From Perkinsus chesapeaki (Eukaryota > Perkinsozoa > Perkinsida > Perkinsidae): 64,000 nt of DNA. Where the stretch lies: assembly GCA_013115145.1 (NCBI GenBank), contig JAAPAO010000034.1, positions 58,054-122,053 of the forward strand, given 5' to 3'. Under the pieces are notes generated by a model. That model made no database searches. It saw only the letters and a program-made list of their open reading frames with translations, and was not told the DNA's origin. Below are positions 12,401 through 24,528 of the stretch, one piece after another. A program made the position numbers and the translations under genes. Position 1 is the first letter of the stretch. Every line of letters begins with the position of its first letter.

Positions 12401-13093
12401 CAGAGTTGGCAGGGGTCTACTTATTTCTCTTTCAGTTACGGAAGCATCAGTCACCCAAAACATTTGAAGGAAATCAGTTCATCTCTCCTGTACGAGGCGG
12501 CAAGCTTCGATGTGATGAGTTTGTCTACTCACTGCGGTGGATTTGATCATTTAGTTGCCCACCAAGTGCGCCCTGTACGCAGCGATAAGCAGCCTCCATG
12601 ACGCAGTCGGTGCAGCCGAGCTCATGAGACTTATTGTCAAGCAACTCAATCGTATGCTTCACGTTAGTTTACCCGTTTGATCGTGTTCTCCCTGGCAGAG
12701 ATAGGATCACAAAAGACGTCTCAAGTAGCTTTGGATGAGCTCTACAATGCCACAGTACAACTTAGTCTTGGCAACATTGGCAATATAATGGAGGACCATA
12801 AGGGTTTAACAACTCGGGTGCAGCGCATATCTCCTCTATCAATGCATCAACATACATTCAGGTTCTTCGCCAGTATTCCCGGGCTATAACTGACTTTGCT
12901 CCAAAACGCCGCAAACGGAACATCACAGCCGGCGGAGCGATGTTCGCTGTTTCTGGAGCATCACTTAGGTAGGCTGTCGGCCGTGGCAGAAGGTGATACC
13001 TTGATGGTCAGGCAAACGCGGCGGCTTGTTGAAATGATGGAGAGTAAACAACGTAAGAATGGCGGCTTTGTCGAAGTAACTGCCACTGCATAA
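9466..13093 (+). CDS. Mitochondrion-targeted alpha-helical repeat protein (RAP/FASTK-like style)
   Basis: About fifteen exons can be traced in frame. The N-terminus MLGCRVVRRWASSQPTAAAT is Arg/Ala/Ser rich, a typical mitochondrial presequence. The body is a series of leucine-rich helical pairs, for example QLPAFTIADIRTLVRSLSSY, PLLRLLFKVAHISPELDS and LGDLCRAWAALGACDATIV. This resembles the tandem helical repeats of RAP-domain, FASTK-like and OPR-type organelle RNA-binding proteins. The last exon ends RRLVEMMESKQRKNGGFVEV then stop at 13093. A terminal RAP domain is not evident. Two similar genes lie at 20451-24122 and 40779-42727, so this looks like an expanded family. Role inferred: binding or processing of organellar RNA. 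Individual internal exon borders remain approximate, but the frame carries through most junctions. Confidence 0.6.
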
Positions 13094-13456
13094 CAATGTT
13101 CCACCGCATGATGTGTTTCTGATAGTGTTATGGTTTGTGTTAAAGGTTAACAGTGCAATATACGCGAAAAGAATGTGAACAAAACCGTTATGCACATTAG
13201 ATTTTGACACAAGTCCAAAAACATGACCAAAAAATATCCTTCTACGGATGAGAGTCATTCGGGTTCAATTTGCCGGAGGGCCCGAGCGAAGGGAAGTGAA
13301 TTTCGAAGGGCCCAACCGAAAAATCGGTGAGGTCCTCGCGCGGTGTGGGACGAGACAAGATAAACAATTCGATCCAGCATGTGCACCCTCACGGCGTGGC
13401 ATGCCGTAGTTGATACATTTGCACCAAGATGCACGTAAACCCCCTCTTGATCACTA

Positions 13457-13479
13457 AAATCGCGTTAGTAACGCGATTT
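13457..13479. repeat. Perfect palindrome, 11-bp arms
   Basis: aaatcgcgtta, one central g, then taacgcgattt: a perfect inverted repeat with a single-base centre in an otherwise unstructured non-coding stretch. Confidence 0.9.
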
Positions 13480-14278
13480 CCATGTAAGGTAGGTCATTAT
13501 GACCCGGTCATACCACAATAGTCAAAAGTCGAACGAACCTCCAATGGCCATTCCATCGTCCGTTTGATGGATGATGGAGCGGCCATTTGGGAGGAGCAGT
13601 CAACCCAATCCAATTTATTCACAAGTAAACGGATACCAGCACAGAGAGTAGAGAAATAGGGGGGATGGAAGTCCTTCGCACAGATCCAGACAGTACCAGT
13701 GATCATGGCTTTCCCGTCATGCTATAAAATAAGATAGTTTAGTGCCAGGGGTCCTGTCCTATGATCTCTATTCATCTACGTGCGAAACGAACAAACCCAA
13801 CTCCGCTTGTGTCGCAAGCGTAGTTGGTTCCAAGGAGTCCACTGTGGGAACCTTTCTTCGAGGCACACGGGAAGGCTTTCTGAAATATGATGCAAATACT
13901 CGCCATTATATGTAGCTGAACGGGATCGATGTACATACGACACTCCAGAAACAGTAGAAGGCTTGCTACATCGCTCTAACACATATCGGCGCTGGTGACA
14001 TCGTCGCGCCAGCAGGAAAAAATGCGAACTTGCTTATTGACAACAGGGCTCCAAGAAAGCCTGCGAGTTGACCACGGAATGTGAGCTCCGAACACAGGTT
14101 CGGGCTTCAGCCAATTGTTGGGGGATGTGCTCGCGGTGTCCACGATTCCGATAGCCTGCGAGGAGGCCACTTCATCCTAATTTGACCTTGCCGAGTGAAC
14201 CACTGATTAATGACTATTGGAAATACACCACAGACTGTGGCCCACAGTACAACGCCGGTTGACGGCGCTAGCCGATAG

Positions 14279-14322
14279 CTAGTCCGGACATCCCCACTTC
14301 CTGGGGCCCCTATCCGGACTAG
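14279..14322. repeat. Nested inverted repeat (hairpin/cruciform)
   Basis: Outer arms ctagtccgga (14279-14288) and tccggactag (14313-14322) are exact reverse complements. Inside them lies a second short stem, cccca..tgggg. Function unknown; possibly a remnant of a mobile element. Confidence 0.85.
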
Positions 14323-14729
14323 ATTAATATACGGGAAGGAGGCGCCGACGGAGCCGCTACGGTGTTAACAAGGTCGGACGTGCGGCGGCCCAAATGCAAT
14401 CGTCAACACTGATAGCGATGACAGCATACACTGTACGGACAAGCTCCAAGTGTGAGTGCCGATGACCAGCGGGTGAAGGTAGAACCTAGTTTCAGTGCCC
14501 ACCACTCAACTACTAAGGATACAAGATAGGTTGCAGGCGCGGAAATAACGCATTTACGAAATTTTTTCGAACTTATTTCTTCAATAGCATACCTTGGGCG
14601 AACTGCAAGTTCCATATTATGCTTCGGCTAATGATCTCACACGACCCCGGCCTGGAGCCAGCAGAGTAATGGAACCGCGGAAGGAAGGGCTGGCCAGCTG
14701 AAAAGGCGCGTCAACGTTCTCGACCTACC

Positions 14730-15622
14730 GTGGGACGTCGCCTTGCGCCAGCTGGCTGGCAACACCGCGGTCCGTTTCTCCGGACTCCGGAATCCGGAGG
14801 CTCCTCCGCCGAGCTGACCTTCGGTACAAGGGCGTTGACATCGGCTGAGGCGGTTTCTCTCGCAGTTCAAGGCAAGACTTCTGGCTCACTAGGACCGGTC
14901 CCTTTGCCGATGGACGTTCTTCCCCCTGAGGAGACTATTGTTCGGTCTCTGGTGGATGACTTGGTAGGCAAGGAGCCGCTACATGTTATGAAGAAACACA
15001 TCGGCGAGTCGGTTCGTCGATTCGCTGGGGAACAGAAATGCAAGAATGACGTGGCCGATATCCCTGAGGGCACTCTCATGGACTTAAGGCGCCCGGGAGC
15101 TCGGGCTATTGAAGGCGAGCTTGTGAAGGTGAACGGTGTGGACGTGTCCAATGGTCCTTTCGTCTATCTTGCCAAGTTAGCTGGTTTTAGCTTCCGCTGG
15201 GTTCTCCGCCTGGTTAATCGGTTTCCGTGGCCGCGTACCACCCGGAGGTTAGGCAAGAAGTCGCTGATCGAGAGAGGCCGACGTTGGCGGTGGAAGGCGA
15301 GCTAGATGTTGCAGATGTGGAGGAGGGTGACTGCGTTTTGGTGCGACTGTGGACGGGGGCTGATGTCCTGGCTCTGGTTTCCGATGTTGTCGAGCCCCGT
15401 TATCTCGTCCGTGTGCTGGACTCCGGTGACGGCAAGGTGTTCATGCCGGTGTGGCTGGAGGCGGATGGCTCCACGTTGATGGCAGTCGATAGCCTGGATG
15501 ATGCGGTTACGCTGGTCAGGCAGGCGGTCAAGATTATCATGAAGATGAGGCTTACCGCTACTGGTCGCCTGTCGGAGGCAAGTCGGGAGGCTCTCGTTGT
15601 CCGTGGGTATCTGGAGGTTTAG
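14730..15622 (+). pseudogene. GC-rich, frame-disrupted coding relic of unknown origin
   Basis: Two overlapping open frames (about 14730-15305 and 15227-15622) read like one protein with a frame break near 15230. Frame 1 includes PEETIVRSLVDDLVGKEPLH and VADIPEGTLMDLRRPGARAI; frame 2 includes EEGDCVLVRLWTGADVLAL and ends VVRGYLEV. Neither opens with an ATG at a clear site and there is no convincing intron at the switch. Base composition is clearly more GC-rich than the flanks. I recognise no family. It could be a decayed mobile-element or host gene; a two-ORF functional gene is less likely. Confidence 0.3.
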
Positions 15623-16200
15623 AGCTCTAGTGCTCGGGGGGCCCTGCAGCGAAAGCGCGGCATCCGCGTCACACGGGCACGTACAGGGAGAAAAGTAGAG
15701 AGATTCGGCGTCTCGAGCTCACCTTGGAGCGCGGGGTGCAAGTCAGCCGACCCTCTCTTGCTGCAGGGCCTCTTTAAGGCTCGGACTTCCATGCAGTGTA
15801 GGCGAAAGAATTCTACTCGAATAGAGCGAAAAACATGCACTGTTACATCTTAGCTCTGGCGCGCAATGATGGACTATAAACGCTTGTTGTGGATCGCCAC
15901 TAATTATTCCGGGCTGGAAGTTTCTTACAACTTGCACAATTACTGCTGCAGAATATGGAGAAAAATCAACGGTGATTTTCAAATTTGACATCTGAGCCCG
16001 CCTTATCGGCGATAATTGGCTCCCTGCAACAGCGCCACGTTTCGGTCACGTACGCGACGCAACTTGCGCCGCCCCCTTCGTTGACGTGCGTGCTAATTTA
16101 ATTCCCCTTGCAAAAGTGAGCTAGGTTATGAGCTTCGGGTTGGTCTCGCTGGCACTAATCAGCGCGTTTCCAGGAAGATCGCCACCCTGTTGTTATCACT
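15623..16200. other. Non-coding interval
   Basis: Nothing recognised between the GC-rich relic and the small secreted-type ORF. Confidence 0.4.
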
Positions 16201-16683
16201 ATGACTTCTACCAACTATATCATCGGTACTATTAATATCATTGTCATGTATATCAGTCTTCGCCTTACCGCTACTGCCAGTGAGGCTCACCCGTTACGCT
16301 CTAGTGATCCCCGTGGCTCATTCTATCGTGCCAGCGAGTCCTTGGGGCCATCTCTTACAGCCCGACCGATTACTGGTAACTACACTTGTTTTCTATGCAC
16401 CTATGTGAACAGGATTGAGGTTCTGGCGATCAACAGAGTTCTGGTGTTCCACAGTGTTAAGGGTAAGATGAAAGAAACCTTTTATGGATGTCATTACACT
16501 GTCATCGAACTAGAAGATTCGGGTTGGCAACTGACTCTGACCGACGGTTGGCAGGAGCTCGTTAGAGATTCCTATTATTTTTATACCAACAATACTCGTA
16601 CTGACATCATCGGTAAATACCCAACTATCATGGTACCTGTCGCAAATGTTTGTTACGAAGAGTTTGATCTGACATACATATAA
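16201..16683 (+). CDS. Small intronless signal-bearing protein, unknown
   Basis: A 160-codon intact ORF from ATG to TAA. Residues 5-27 (NYIIGTINIIVMYISLRL and following) form a hydrophobic signal or anchor segment followed by ATASEA, a plausible signal-peptidase site. The rest is soluble with four Cys outside the signal: one C..C pair in YTCFLCTY, one in YGCHYTV and one in NVCYEEFDL. It has Trp/Tyr-rich beta-like stretches and an NNT glycosylation sequon. No family recognised; likely lineage-specific secreted protein. Intronless like the secreted protein at 39116-40168, unlike the housekeeping genes here. Confidence 0.5.
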   Translation: MTSTNYIIGTINIIVMYISLRLTATASEAHPLRSSDPRGSFYRASESLGPSLTARPITGNYTCFLCTYVNRIEVLAINRVLVFHSVKGKMKETFYGCHYTVIELEDSGWQLTLTDGWQELVRDSYYFYTNNTRTDIIGKYPTIMVPVANVCYEEFDLTYI

Positions 16684-17933
16684 CCATGATCTAGGATTTT
16701 GATGTCAACAGCGGAGCACATGCTAAACCGCAGTGATAGTGAATGACTTTTCTTCTCAATAATGTTGAGCCAATACGCTCATTTTTAGGCGTGATCATTT
16801 GGGTCGAGCATCAGATAGAGCAGGTTTCTTATTTCGGAGGACTTATGTTGCGTGAAAGTCTGAGACCTACGTTTATGTACCAGATATAGATGTCAAACAT
16901 TTCAGTTCGCCCCGGGAAGGGCACAGAACGCACTGACTACAATACAAGGAGAAAACTAGGCCCCGATGGAAATGCCCAGTTCGACGGAGCTCGAGTCGTG
17001 GAAGCGGGGTCATTACTTGCGGTCGGTTTTCTGAAAGGTTCAGTAGGCTACTTAGTAGCCGCTACTGCTAGTAGCGCCAAGGAGCTTCAACGGCGACTCA
17101 CTGCCAGCAATTAGCTTCGTCTGCCATTGGCAGGCTGCCAAGTCCTTAATCTGCATCATGTTTGAAAATGCATTGTACATGAACTACTCATATGTACACT
17201 TCCCTAGGTAGTGCCTAAAATTGAGCCTTCTTGTTATTTGAGCAATCAACGGAGAGGAACTTCCCGTTCAAGTCTGATAGCACATGTTTTCCGGTTGTAT
17301 AAATGTTATTGTCTTTCACAGTTTGTTATTTTCTCTTTGGGCCGGATAACCAAAAGCCGTAACTCTCGCTTTATATGATGTAGTCTCCGTGTGTATTAGA
17401 AAGGTAGGTATCCTGCATGTAAAGCCACTGAAGGCAGTACGCGTGCCGTGAATGCCACAATATACCTTCCTGAAACAAACTCCACTACTCCAGGAACGAA
17501 AAAGGCCGGCTTGAGTCATCCAACATCGTCAAGGACTGGAGGATTGGTTTTCCGGTTCGTCCATAATTGTCCACGAATCATCCAGCTTCTTGAGTAACTC
17601 AAGGCTAGCTGCTTTGAGACGGGCTTCAAGTGACATGCTACATTCTGAACAAGTTGCAACGCCTTTAAATATTCCTATTCCAAGAGCCCGGCCAGCTTCC
17701 TATTGGAATGGTGTTCGTTAACGAGGGACGGCTCATAGATACTCCTACTGCCTTCGGCGGGGCTATTGTGGCTTCTTCGGCTATAAGGCGGAATAACATT
17801 GGCAAGTCGAGCTGTGCTCACCCATGGAAGGTGCTGTTAAAGATATCCTAGCAGTCGCCGGAATTAAGGAACCTCCCGGGCTTGGGATGCTTGGCACCGA
17901 GCCTGGGCTCTAAATGCGCTCATCCTTATCAAA
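16684..17933. other. Gene-poor interval
   Basis: A 74-codon ORF at 16890-17114 has no recognisable similarity or splice context. Otherwise nothing supported. Confidence 0.4.
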
Positions 17934-19841
17934 CTAACTGCCGTTGCTTACCTCCACTGTGTACTGATCTTCTACGATAAGGGGTCCATAGTTAACCCTT
18001 AAAGAGGTTGCAATATTCTCTTCGAGTAATTTAAACCGCTCCTCGAGGTCAGATTGCTTCCGACTATCGCCGATCTCACTTGATATCTTTTCAATATCCT
18101 CTTTCAACTGACTTGCCTTAACTCTCATAACCGCCATCTCCTGCCAATACCTCCGATCATTATTTCGACGCACCTAGTTGGCTTACCTCTTGCACCTTCC
18201 TTATAGCATTCTGAACTCTGTTCTCCACTTCCCTCGCAATACTCGTCGGCTTGCTCGTAGCGTCGATAACCTCACGCCTGGGTTGTCACCATCAAAATAT
18301 GCATTAAACGAAGTGCTACATCTTCATCATCATCGCTTCTTGTTCGCCGTGCATGCCAGCTTGAAGCGCTTCCGTCGCTCGACAGCTTTGGTCGACTTTT
18401 CTGGTTACAATGGCAACCTTATGGTCGATAACCTGTCCCACCATGCGAACTCCATTCCTCGTGAAAGCCTCTCTGGAATATTGATATTCCGATAATCAAT
18501 CTCAGTAACTCCCGGCCGGTACTGCGCAGCTACAGTTCACCTTAAGCTCCCTTTGTATTTCGGCTGCTCGCGTATCACTTTCCACCTTAGACTTCTCCAT
18601 CCTCATTTTCACCTGTTTCAGCACCGCATTATCGACAAGCTTGATGAACTCTGACGAAGCCAGCAGGCTTCTCCTGAGAGGAGCCTGAATTCGCACAAGT
18701 ACTGTGCCCTTTCCCACTGCGTCAGATAAACACCGTCGCCGCTGCACTCGCTGCCTGTGAAGGAGCGGTTCAGTTGGACTGATCCCGAATCTCGTCCTTG
18801 AGGTAGACCCTGACCAAGATGGAACTTCAGTTACTTTATCCCAGTTTGTTTCGATCTGTCGCCCGACATGCCTCACTAGAAGCAGCACGAAGCTATCAAG
18901 CAGTAGCGGCTCTATTCACGACTGCCGACTCATATAACAGGCATGCTACTGTGGAGCGGCTGCCACCCACACCGCTTTATAGACCTTGACTGGCTTACTG
19001 CCATCTGGACCAACCGTTTGGTGCGGCTAAGTTCACGTTGCAGGCCGCTAACAGCTGTGTTGCATTGCTTCAAGGATGCCCTTATGGACTCAGAGAACCT
19101 AGCTTACATTATCCATCCCCAGGTCCACTGAATGCCGTACAGATTAGATGCTTCTCTAGACTTGTCCAGTCCCTCCTCAGTCGCCGTTTGCCTGTCCTTA
19201 AGCTGCTCAATCTGCTGGATCAACGCGCAGTCATCGAGCCGCCTGAAGCCCCCTCTCCACCGCTGCCCTGAGCTTTCCTGCTACCGCTGAACCTTTCCTT
19301 CAACAAGTGCAAGCAACCAGTCTTCCCGTAGCTCATTCTCATCCCCACTATGGGACATCTCAGACAACTTCAGCTCAACCCTGGTCAGTCGGGAGTCCAC
19401 CTATACCGACAAGGCCAACTGCCATTCAGAGCCGTCGCCTCAACTGCAGCTGCGATGGCTTTCCCTGCCATCGAGTCCAACGACGCATCTTCCTGTTTAC
19501 TCTTTATAATTCGGGCCATATCGTCCGACGCGTTATGTTGCGATTGGCTTATCTGAGCCTCGAGGTTCGACGGGCAGTTTAAGAGTAGCTGTCGGAACCT
19601 TGCAGACTGTCGCTTCCAAAGAGGCAAGTCTATCGCTGATTGATTGCCATTGTTTTTTCGAGTCTTCCTTCAACTCCCATAGCCAAGACACCTACACTAC
19701 TCGGCGGTGAGTGAGCCGTTGCTGCTGGTGATGTCCTACCAAACCTGCTACAGCAGCTTGGTCATTGTGTGCTGAACTGTCCCCAAATTCCTCTTGCGAG
19801 GACACGAATACGCTTTCGTCGGATTGCTGCATTGAAACCAT
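17934..19841 (-). CDS. Coiled-coil protein, unknown
   Basis: Multi-exon minus-strand gene. The likely start is MVSMQQSDESVFVSSQEEFG (ATG at 19839-19841), followed by several exons of charged heptad-type sequence: DDCALIQQIEQLKDRQTATE, IKLVDNAVLKQVKMRMEKSK, REVIDATSKPTSIAREVENR, and the last exon MAVMRVKASQLKEDIEKISS through to VEDQYTVEVSNGS and stop. Introns in the 3' half are GT..AG with matching phases (for example a 46-nt intron ending ..ttggcag before EMAVMRV). Borders in the 5' half are uncertain. The composition predicts a long dimeric coiled coil, cytoskeletal or scaffold-like. No catalytic domain. It borders the gene-poor island, so a mobile-element coiled-coil protein is a weaker alternative. 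Confidence 0.5.
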
Positions 19842-20450
19842 GGAGTTAGGTCTGTCGAGTGGACGGTGTCCACGTGTCTTGTCTTACAATGCTTAATGCT
19901 GGTGAATCACTGAATTGACAACTACTTTCTTTCATGGCATCATCTTCATTATTATTGATTATTGAATGGTTCCTCGAAGTGGGCGTCGAAAATAACATGA
20001 TTTTCGTTAGTTACGTAATACCGCTTCTTCTTCCGGTTATTAACAACACAAGTGGCTTCACAGCAGTTCTAGAGAAACTGTCTAACTTTATACTCTTGTA
20101 AGGGTGTGATTCATTATGAGCTCCTCCTTTCCCTTGGACAACCAGAGAGCAGCAACTAGCGGCAACCTAGTAGAGGATGAGGTCTGGCTGAAGGACGGAT
20201 GGAGGAGCAAACGCGCTTGCATAGGCAAGGACGTGGTACGTACCTGGCAGCAGTATCTTAGTTATATGAAGACACCGCTGCCTACCAGTAATCAGGCATC
20301 AGCCATACAATATTATTATTACAGACAAACACAGCAGCAGCAGCAGTAGCAATGACAATGGCAGCATGCCTTGACACCTATATACCAGGCCAACTATGGC
20401 GGTGGCGTACGATAGTCAAGTGCTCTTGCACAACTATTAACTGTTATACT
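19842..20450. other. Spacer between two minus-strand genes
   Basis: Contains a 77-codon plus-strand ORF (20116-20349) ending in a CAG run (polyQ); no similarity seen, probably not a gene. Nothing else supported. Confidence 0.4.
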
Positions 20451-23400
20451 TCATACATTCACGAGGAGACCAGCGGATTCGAAAGTAGAAGGGTTACCAC
20501 TACCAACGATTTGGATGACAATATCAAGTGTGCATCCAGCCAAGACCTGAAGAACCTGACTAAGCTTATTCTCAAGCTAGTGTCATTACCCTTAGTGTAG
20601 GGCTGTGGCTCTTAGTGAGGTGGTCGAGGCCTTGGGAAATAGGCACCAGATTAGCCTCGACGAACGAAGGCAGCATTTGCGGTGACACTCTGAGAAGTTC
20701 GTGCTTGTGCTGGGCAAGGCAGTTAGCCAACCCACCTCCTGAGGCCTTGGACAATCGCCACAGTGTGGAGGTCAGACCACGCTCTCTCATCCTTGCTCTT
20801 CACCAGCTCGCAGAGGGCTCCCGCGAGCATCTCTAGCACTGCAGATGACTCACTATGTGATAAGGCCTGATGCACAGGTCCTATCGAAGCATCGAACCAT
20901 TGGCGCTTACGCAGGCTAGCATTGAGAGGATGGCATCGTCTTCTATGGCGTTCTTGCCAGTGCCCTTCACACTCGCAAAGGGAGAAGAAAAAGGCTCCAA
21001 TAGTCCTATAGGGAGGACTGGGTACGTATTAAGGGCAGAAAAGGTAGCCAGAAAGGCCAACCGGACGAGGGAAGCACGGTGTAGTACTGAACAACGGGAC
21101 GAAGATTCGGGCGTGAAGAGGTCAGCCTTACTCGGTGAAGCTTTCGTGGCTCTCACAAGCAGTACGATGGAGTCCAACGTCTGGCGGGAAATATCGAAGC
21201 CTCGGGAGTCGGCTAAGTTGAGCAGCTCCACACAATCCTCGACCTCCTTGGCATGACCCTCAATAATATGCGTCGCGTGCAAATCTGAGCAAATTTGTAC
21301 CAACTACGTAGAGCACCACGTGGTGCTTACTGAAGGTCTCGAGGACAGCACAGGAATTGACATCCATCTTGGCATCGAGCTCAACCAGACCGAGGACGCC
21401 ACTGGGGCTCCATCCAGACCCTAAGATAATGGAAGTACCAAGCGACCGATTCATTAGCTCACCTTTGCTAGCTAAGAAGTCCTCATTAAGGAGCTTAGTC
21501 AACCAAATACACTTATGGAAGCACGACTTGTGATCGGTGAAAGTAATCTTGAAATGAGCCATCAATGCATTCAGCGAACCAGGAAGATAATCTGAATTTG
21601 AATTAGCCATTGGCAGGGCAGATGATCTGTGCTCTTACCTTTGTCCTCAGCAGTGCAGTCTGTCAATTTCGCGTCCGCCAGAGCACTGACGAGCTTCTCG
21701 AAGAGGTGAAGGGACATCGGAGACCACGCCTCTGTCTCGGTGGCAGCGGTCGAGACAGAACTGCAGGAGTTACGGCCATGGCACCCCGATGGCTTCACGA
21801 TGGGCTTCCCCTTCCCGACTGTAGGCCCCAAGCGTATTGCCGTGGCGCCTAACAGATGGATGAATGAGACCGGTATGAGGAGCGAGCTTACATGAACGGA
21901 AAAGACCAGGCACGGCTGAGGCATCCAAAGGCTTCTGGCTTGTACGCATCACGAGCTCAATGCTGTGGTAGGCCTTACAAGAAGGTCGGAGATGATGCTG
22001 GTAAGTTGGGAGCAGGAGCCAACCTTCTCTTGAAACTCCTCGTGTACCACTCCGGACCCCACTATTGCCCATAAGAGCTGCGCAAGATCCTTGGCTTTGA
22101 GCTTGAACATCAGACGACTACGACTGTGGAGATATTCGCTGGATCGTGTCATGAGAACCGAGAGTGATCGAAAGGAGGTTCGGGGACTGCTGGTGAGACC
22201 TGACAGGTCGGGCTAGGAAACTGGTATAGTTGAGTTCGTTGGCGATGAGGTGGGAACAGTGGCCGCGGTGAGATGTATGAAGTTCACTATAGCGTCGCCG
22301 AGTTCGATGCTGAAGAAACTTTTCGTCTCGAGAAATTTTTCATGCGGAAATTTTCAATAATTTGCACGCTTTTTGCATGTTGCAAGTGAGCGTATTGTCA
22401 GTAATTATGAAAATAGCTGTTATAAGGTAACTAAAAAAGTAATCCAGGTAAGCGTACTTAGGAGAAGGTAAATACAGGTCTAAGGGGTGTGCAGTATGCC
22501 GATAGTATCGAATTCAGCTGGAACCTAGTTCATACCGACTTTCCCTCAATAATGCATTCCGGATGCCTACTTTTCTGAGCTTCATCTCTCCCCACTGACA
22601 GCGCCCAAGCCAGAGATGCCAATGAAGCTGGCGGGAAGGTATCAACCGGTAAGTGGGCTACACAGTATGAAGAAGTTATATCGCAGATGTCGGGGAAGAC
22701 CTCCGCGACGGGCCTAGAGAGGCATGCAAGTAACCGGCCGACCTCCACCTCAATAGACGTACGCTGATATATCTCTTACAGTGGCAGTAGCCCACATAAC
22801 CGAGGACAGCTCTACCGGCTTGAAGTCCTTCAGAAATGAGCTGGCACCGAAATGGATCTTATCAACCACGTACGAGAACCTAATAATAGCGACATCTTCA
22901 CTTGTACGTGGCTCGTATATTGGGTACATTTCATTGACGATATCCTTAAGCTCGTGTAACTCTGCAGGGTCATCTAGGAAGGTCCTAGCCTTAGCAAGTG
23001 ACCAACAGAGATTGGTCACATCAGGAGGGTTCATCAGATGGGACATAGCCAATGCCTTCTCTACGACCTGATAAGCGACACCCGAAATGATACAAACTGA
23101 AACCGCCGAAAGATGAAGGAGCTCAAGCACGAGTTTATTATTTATTATATGATAGCCGATCCCTTGGCAAATTGCATAACATGGAATTGGTGCAGCATCC
23201 AGGTCACCGGCTGGAAGGATCTTACAGTGCGGAGAAGATTCATGTCGACTATACGCAGCTTCGCCATGGCCCAGGAGAGATTGGCTAGATGCTGGCAACT
23301 ACAGTCTTCCTCGAGACGGCCTGAAACAACAAACAAGGTTGCGTTCGCTCACTACTCTGGCAAGAGAGTTTTCCCGAGGCAAATATTGTATACTATACCC

Positions 23401-24122
23401 GCAGCTTCCGACGAGAATACGTGAAGTATATTTTGGCGACAGAGAGTTCACTCACACTGTTGCAGCAAAGCCTTTATCTCGGGGCCGTAGCTGGTGGCGG
23501 CCTCCTTGGCATGGAACCGTGCGAGGCGATGAAATAGCGTCGCCCAATTGACTGTATTGAACATGTGACCTGATGAGCAGCAATGTCCTGATGAGCCCAA
23601 CTGGGCGTCTTACGATTAGTCTTGGCGACCTTGATTAGATCAGCCACACTGGCCTTTGGGTTCGTCAACGCGTTATTGATCTTAACTTGCTCTCTCGCCA
23701 AGACGAAGGAATCGTTCCCACCTTCAGAAGGGGACATCTGACCACAGCCACAAGTTGTAGCAACGAGTAACTCATATGAGACTGTGTCGGGACAGGCAAT
23801 CTCTTGCCTGTCCCTAAAGTTTATCGAGATTTCGGGCTTACGCTGCTTAGGACTGGAATGAGCAAGAATTGTTGTAGCTATAGAAATTATTTTTTCACAG
23901 GCATACGAGGCCACGCACTCATATACCGCCGCCTGCTGCCAGTGCAGTAATGGCGCCCTCAGCTCTACCCTTCGACCATGAAACCAACAGTAAGCTGCTG
24001 ATAATAAGAGCTACGACGTGCAAACAGCGATCTGGTCGAACATTGAGTTCGGCTCGAACCGATCAAGTAAACGTGAGAATTGGTAGTCCGTACCTTAGGA
24101 CTGCGACGGCGAAGCCTTGCAT
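20451..24122 (-). CDS. RAP/FASTK-like helical-repeat protein (organelle RNA-binding type)
   Basis: Multi-exon minus-strand gene. Degenerate helical repeats with the L..L.WA.A/L..W..AK signature are plain: HLANLSWAMAKLRIVDMN, DVTNLCWSLAKARTFLDD, VELSSVMWATAT, LASLAWALSVG and AQLLWAIVGSGVV. An early exon reads NNALTNPKASVADLIKVAKT and splices to NWATLFHRLARFHAKEA, the N-terminal motif style of this family. The likely start is MQGFAVAVL (ATG at 24120-24122). The last exon reads LENKLSQVLQVLAGCTLDIV and ends at a TGA at 20451-20453. A segment near 21300-21400 (KMDVNSCAVLETFSKHHVVL) has the feel of a RAP-type module but is too diverged to call. Such proteins bind organellar transcripts or rRNA pieces. 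Internal exon borders were inferred by eye. Confidence 0.65.
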
Positions 24123-24528
24123 CGTCAGCGAACCCCTTCAAACTGCTTGATGATCTTGTGGATACCTCCGAATGATCTGATGGAACCAACTCCAATGTGG
24201 ATGTGGATAACAGAGACTAGACTCACTGATGAAGCTCCGTCTCCACCTTCTGCCATCACCAAGGAGGCTTGCGGTGCCGACTGCTCTACTACTAGAATCC
24301 TCGCCTTCTCGTACCTGCTAAAGGAAAGTGCCCAGGAAGCTGAAGAAAGCTACAGCTTTACCTGGTCACCTGTTGACCGCACCATTACAGAGCTGCGGGT
24401 CATTAGAGCTAATATGAAACAAATAACTATTAAAGTGGGCAGTGGGGCGTCGAGGAAGCCAAGACAGGATTTGGCATTGAGAAACGTTAAAGACAGTGAT
24501 GGTATGAAGTATACAGTAGAGGTAGCAG
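24123..24528. other. Spacer between XPB 3' end and helical-repeat gene 5' end
   Basis: Plus-strand ORF 24117-24653 is a shadow overlapping the last XPB exon. Nothing else seen. Confidence 0.45.

Larger units (their letters stand above)
13094..14729. other. Gene-poor interval with palindromes
   Basis: No coding sequence supported. ORFs here are short and unlike each other in frame and composition. Two strong inverted repeats are listed separately (13457-13479 and 14279-14322). Confidence 0.5.
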
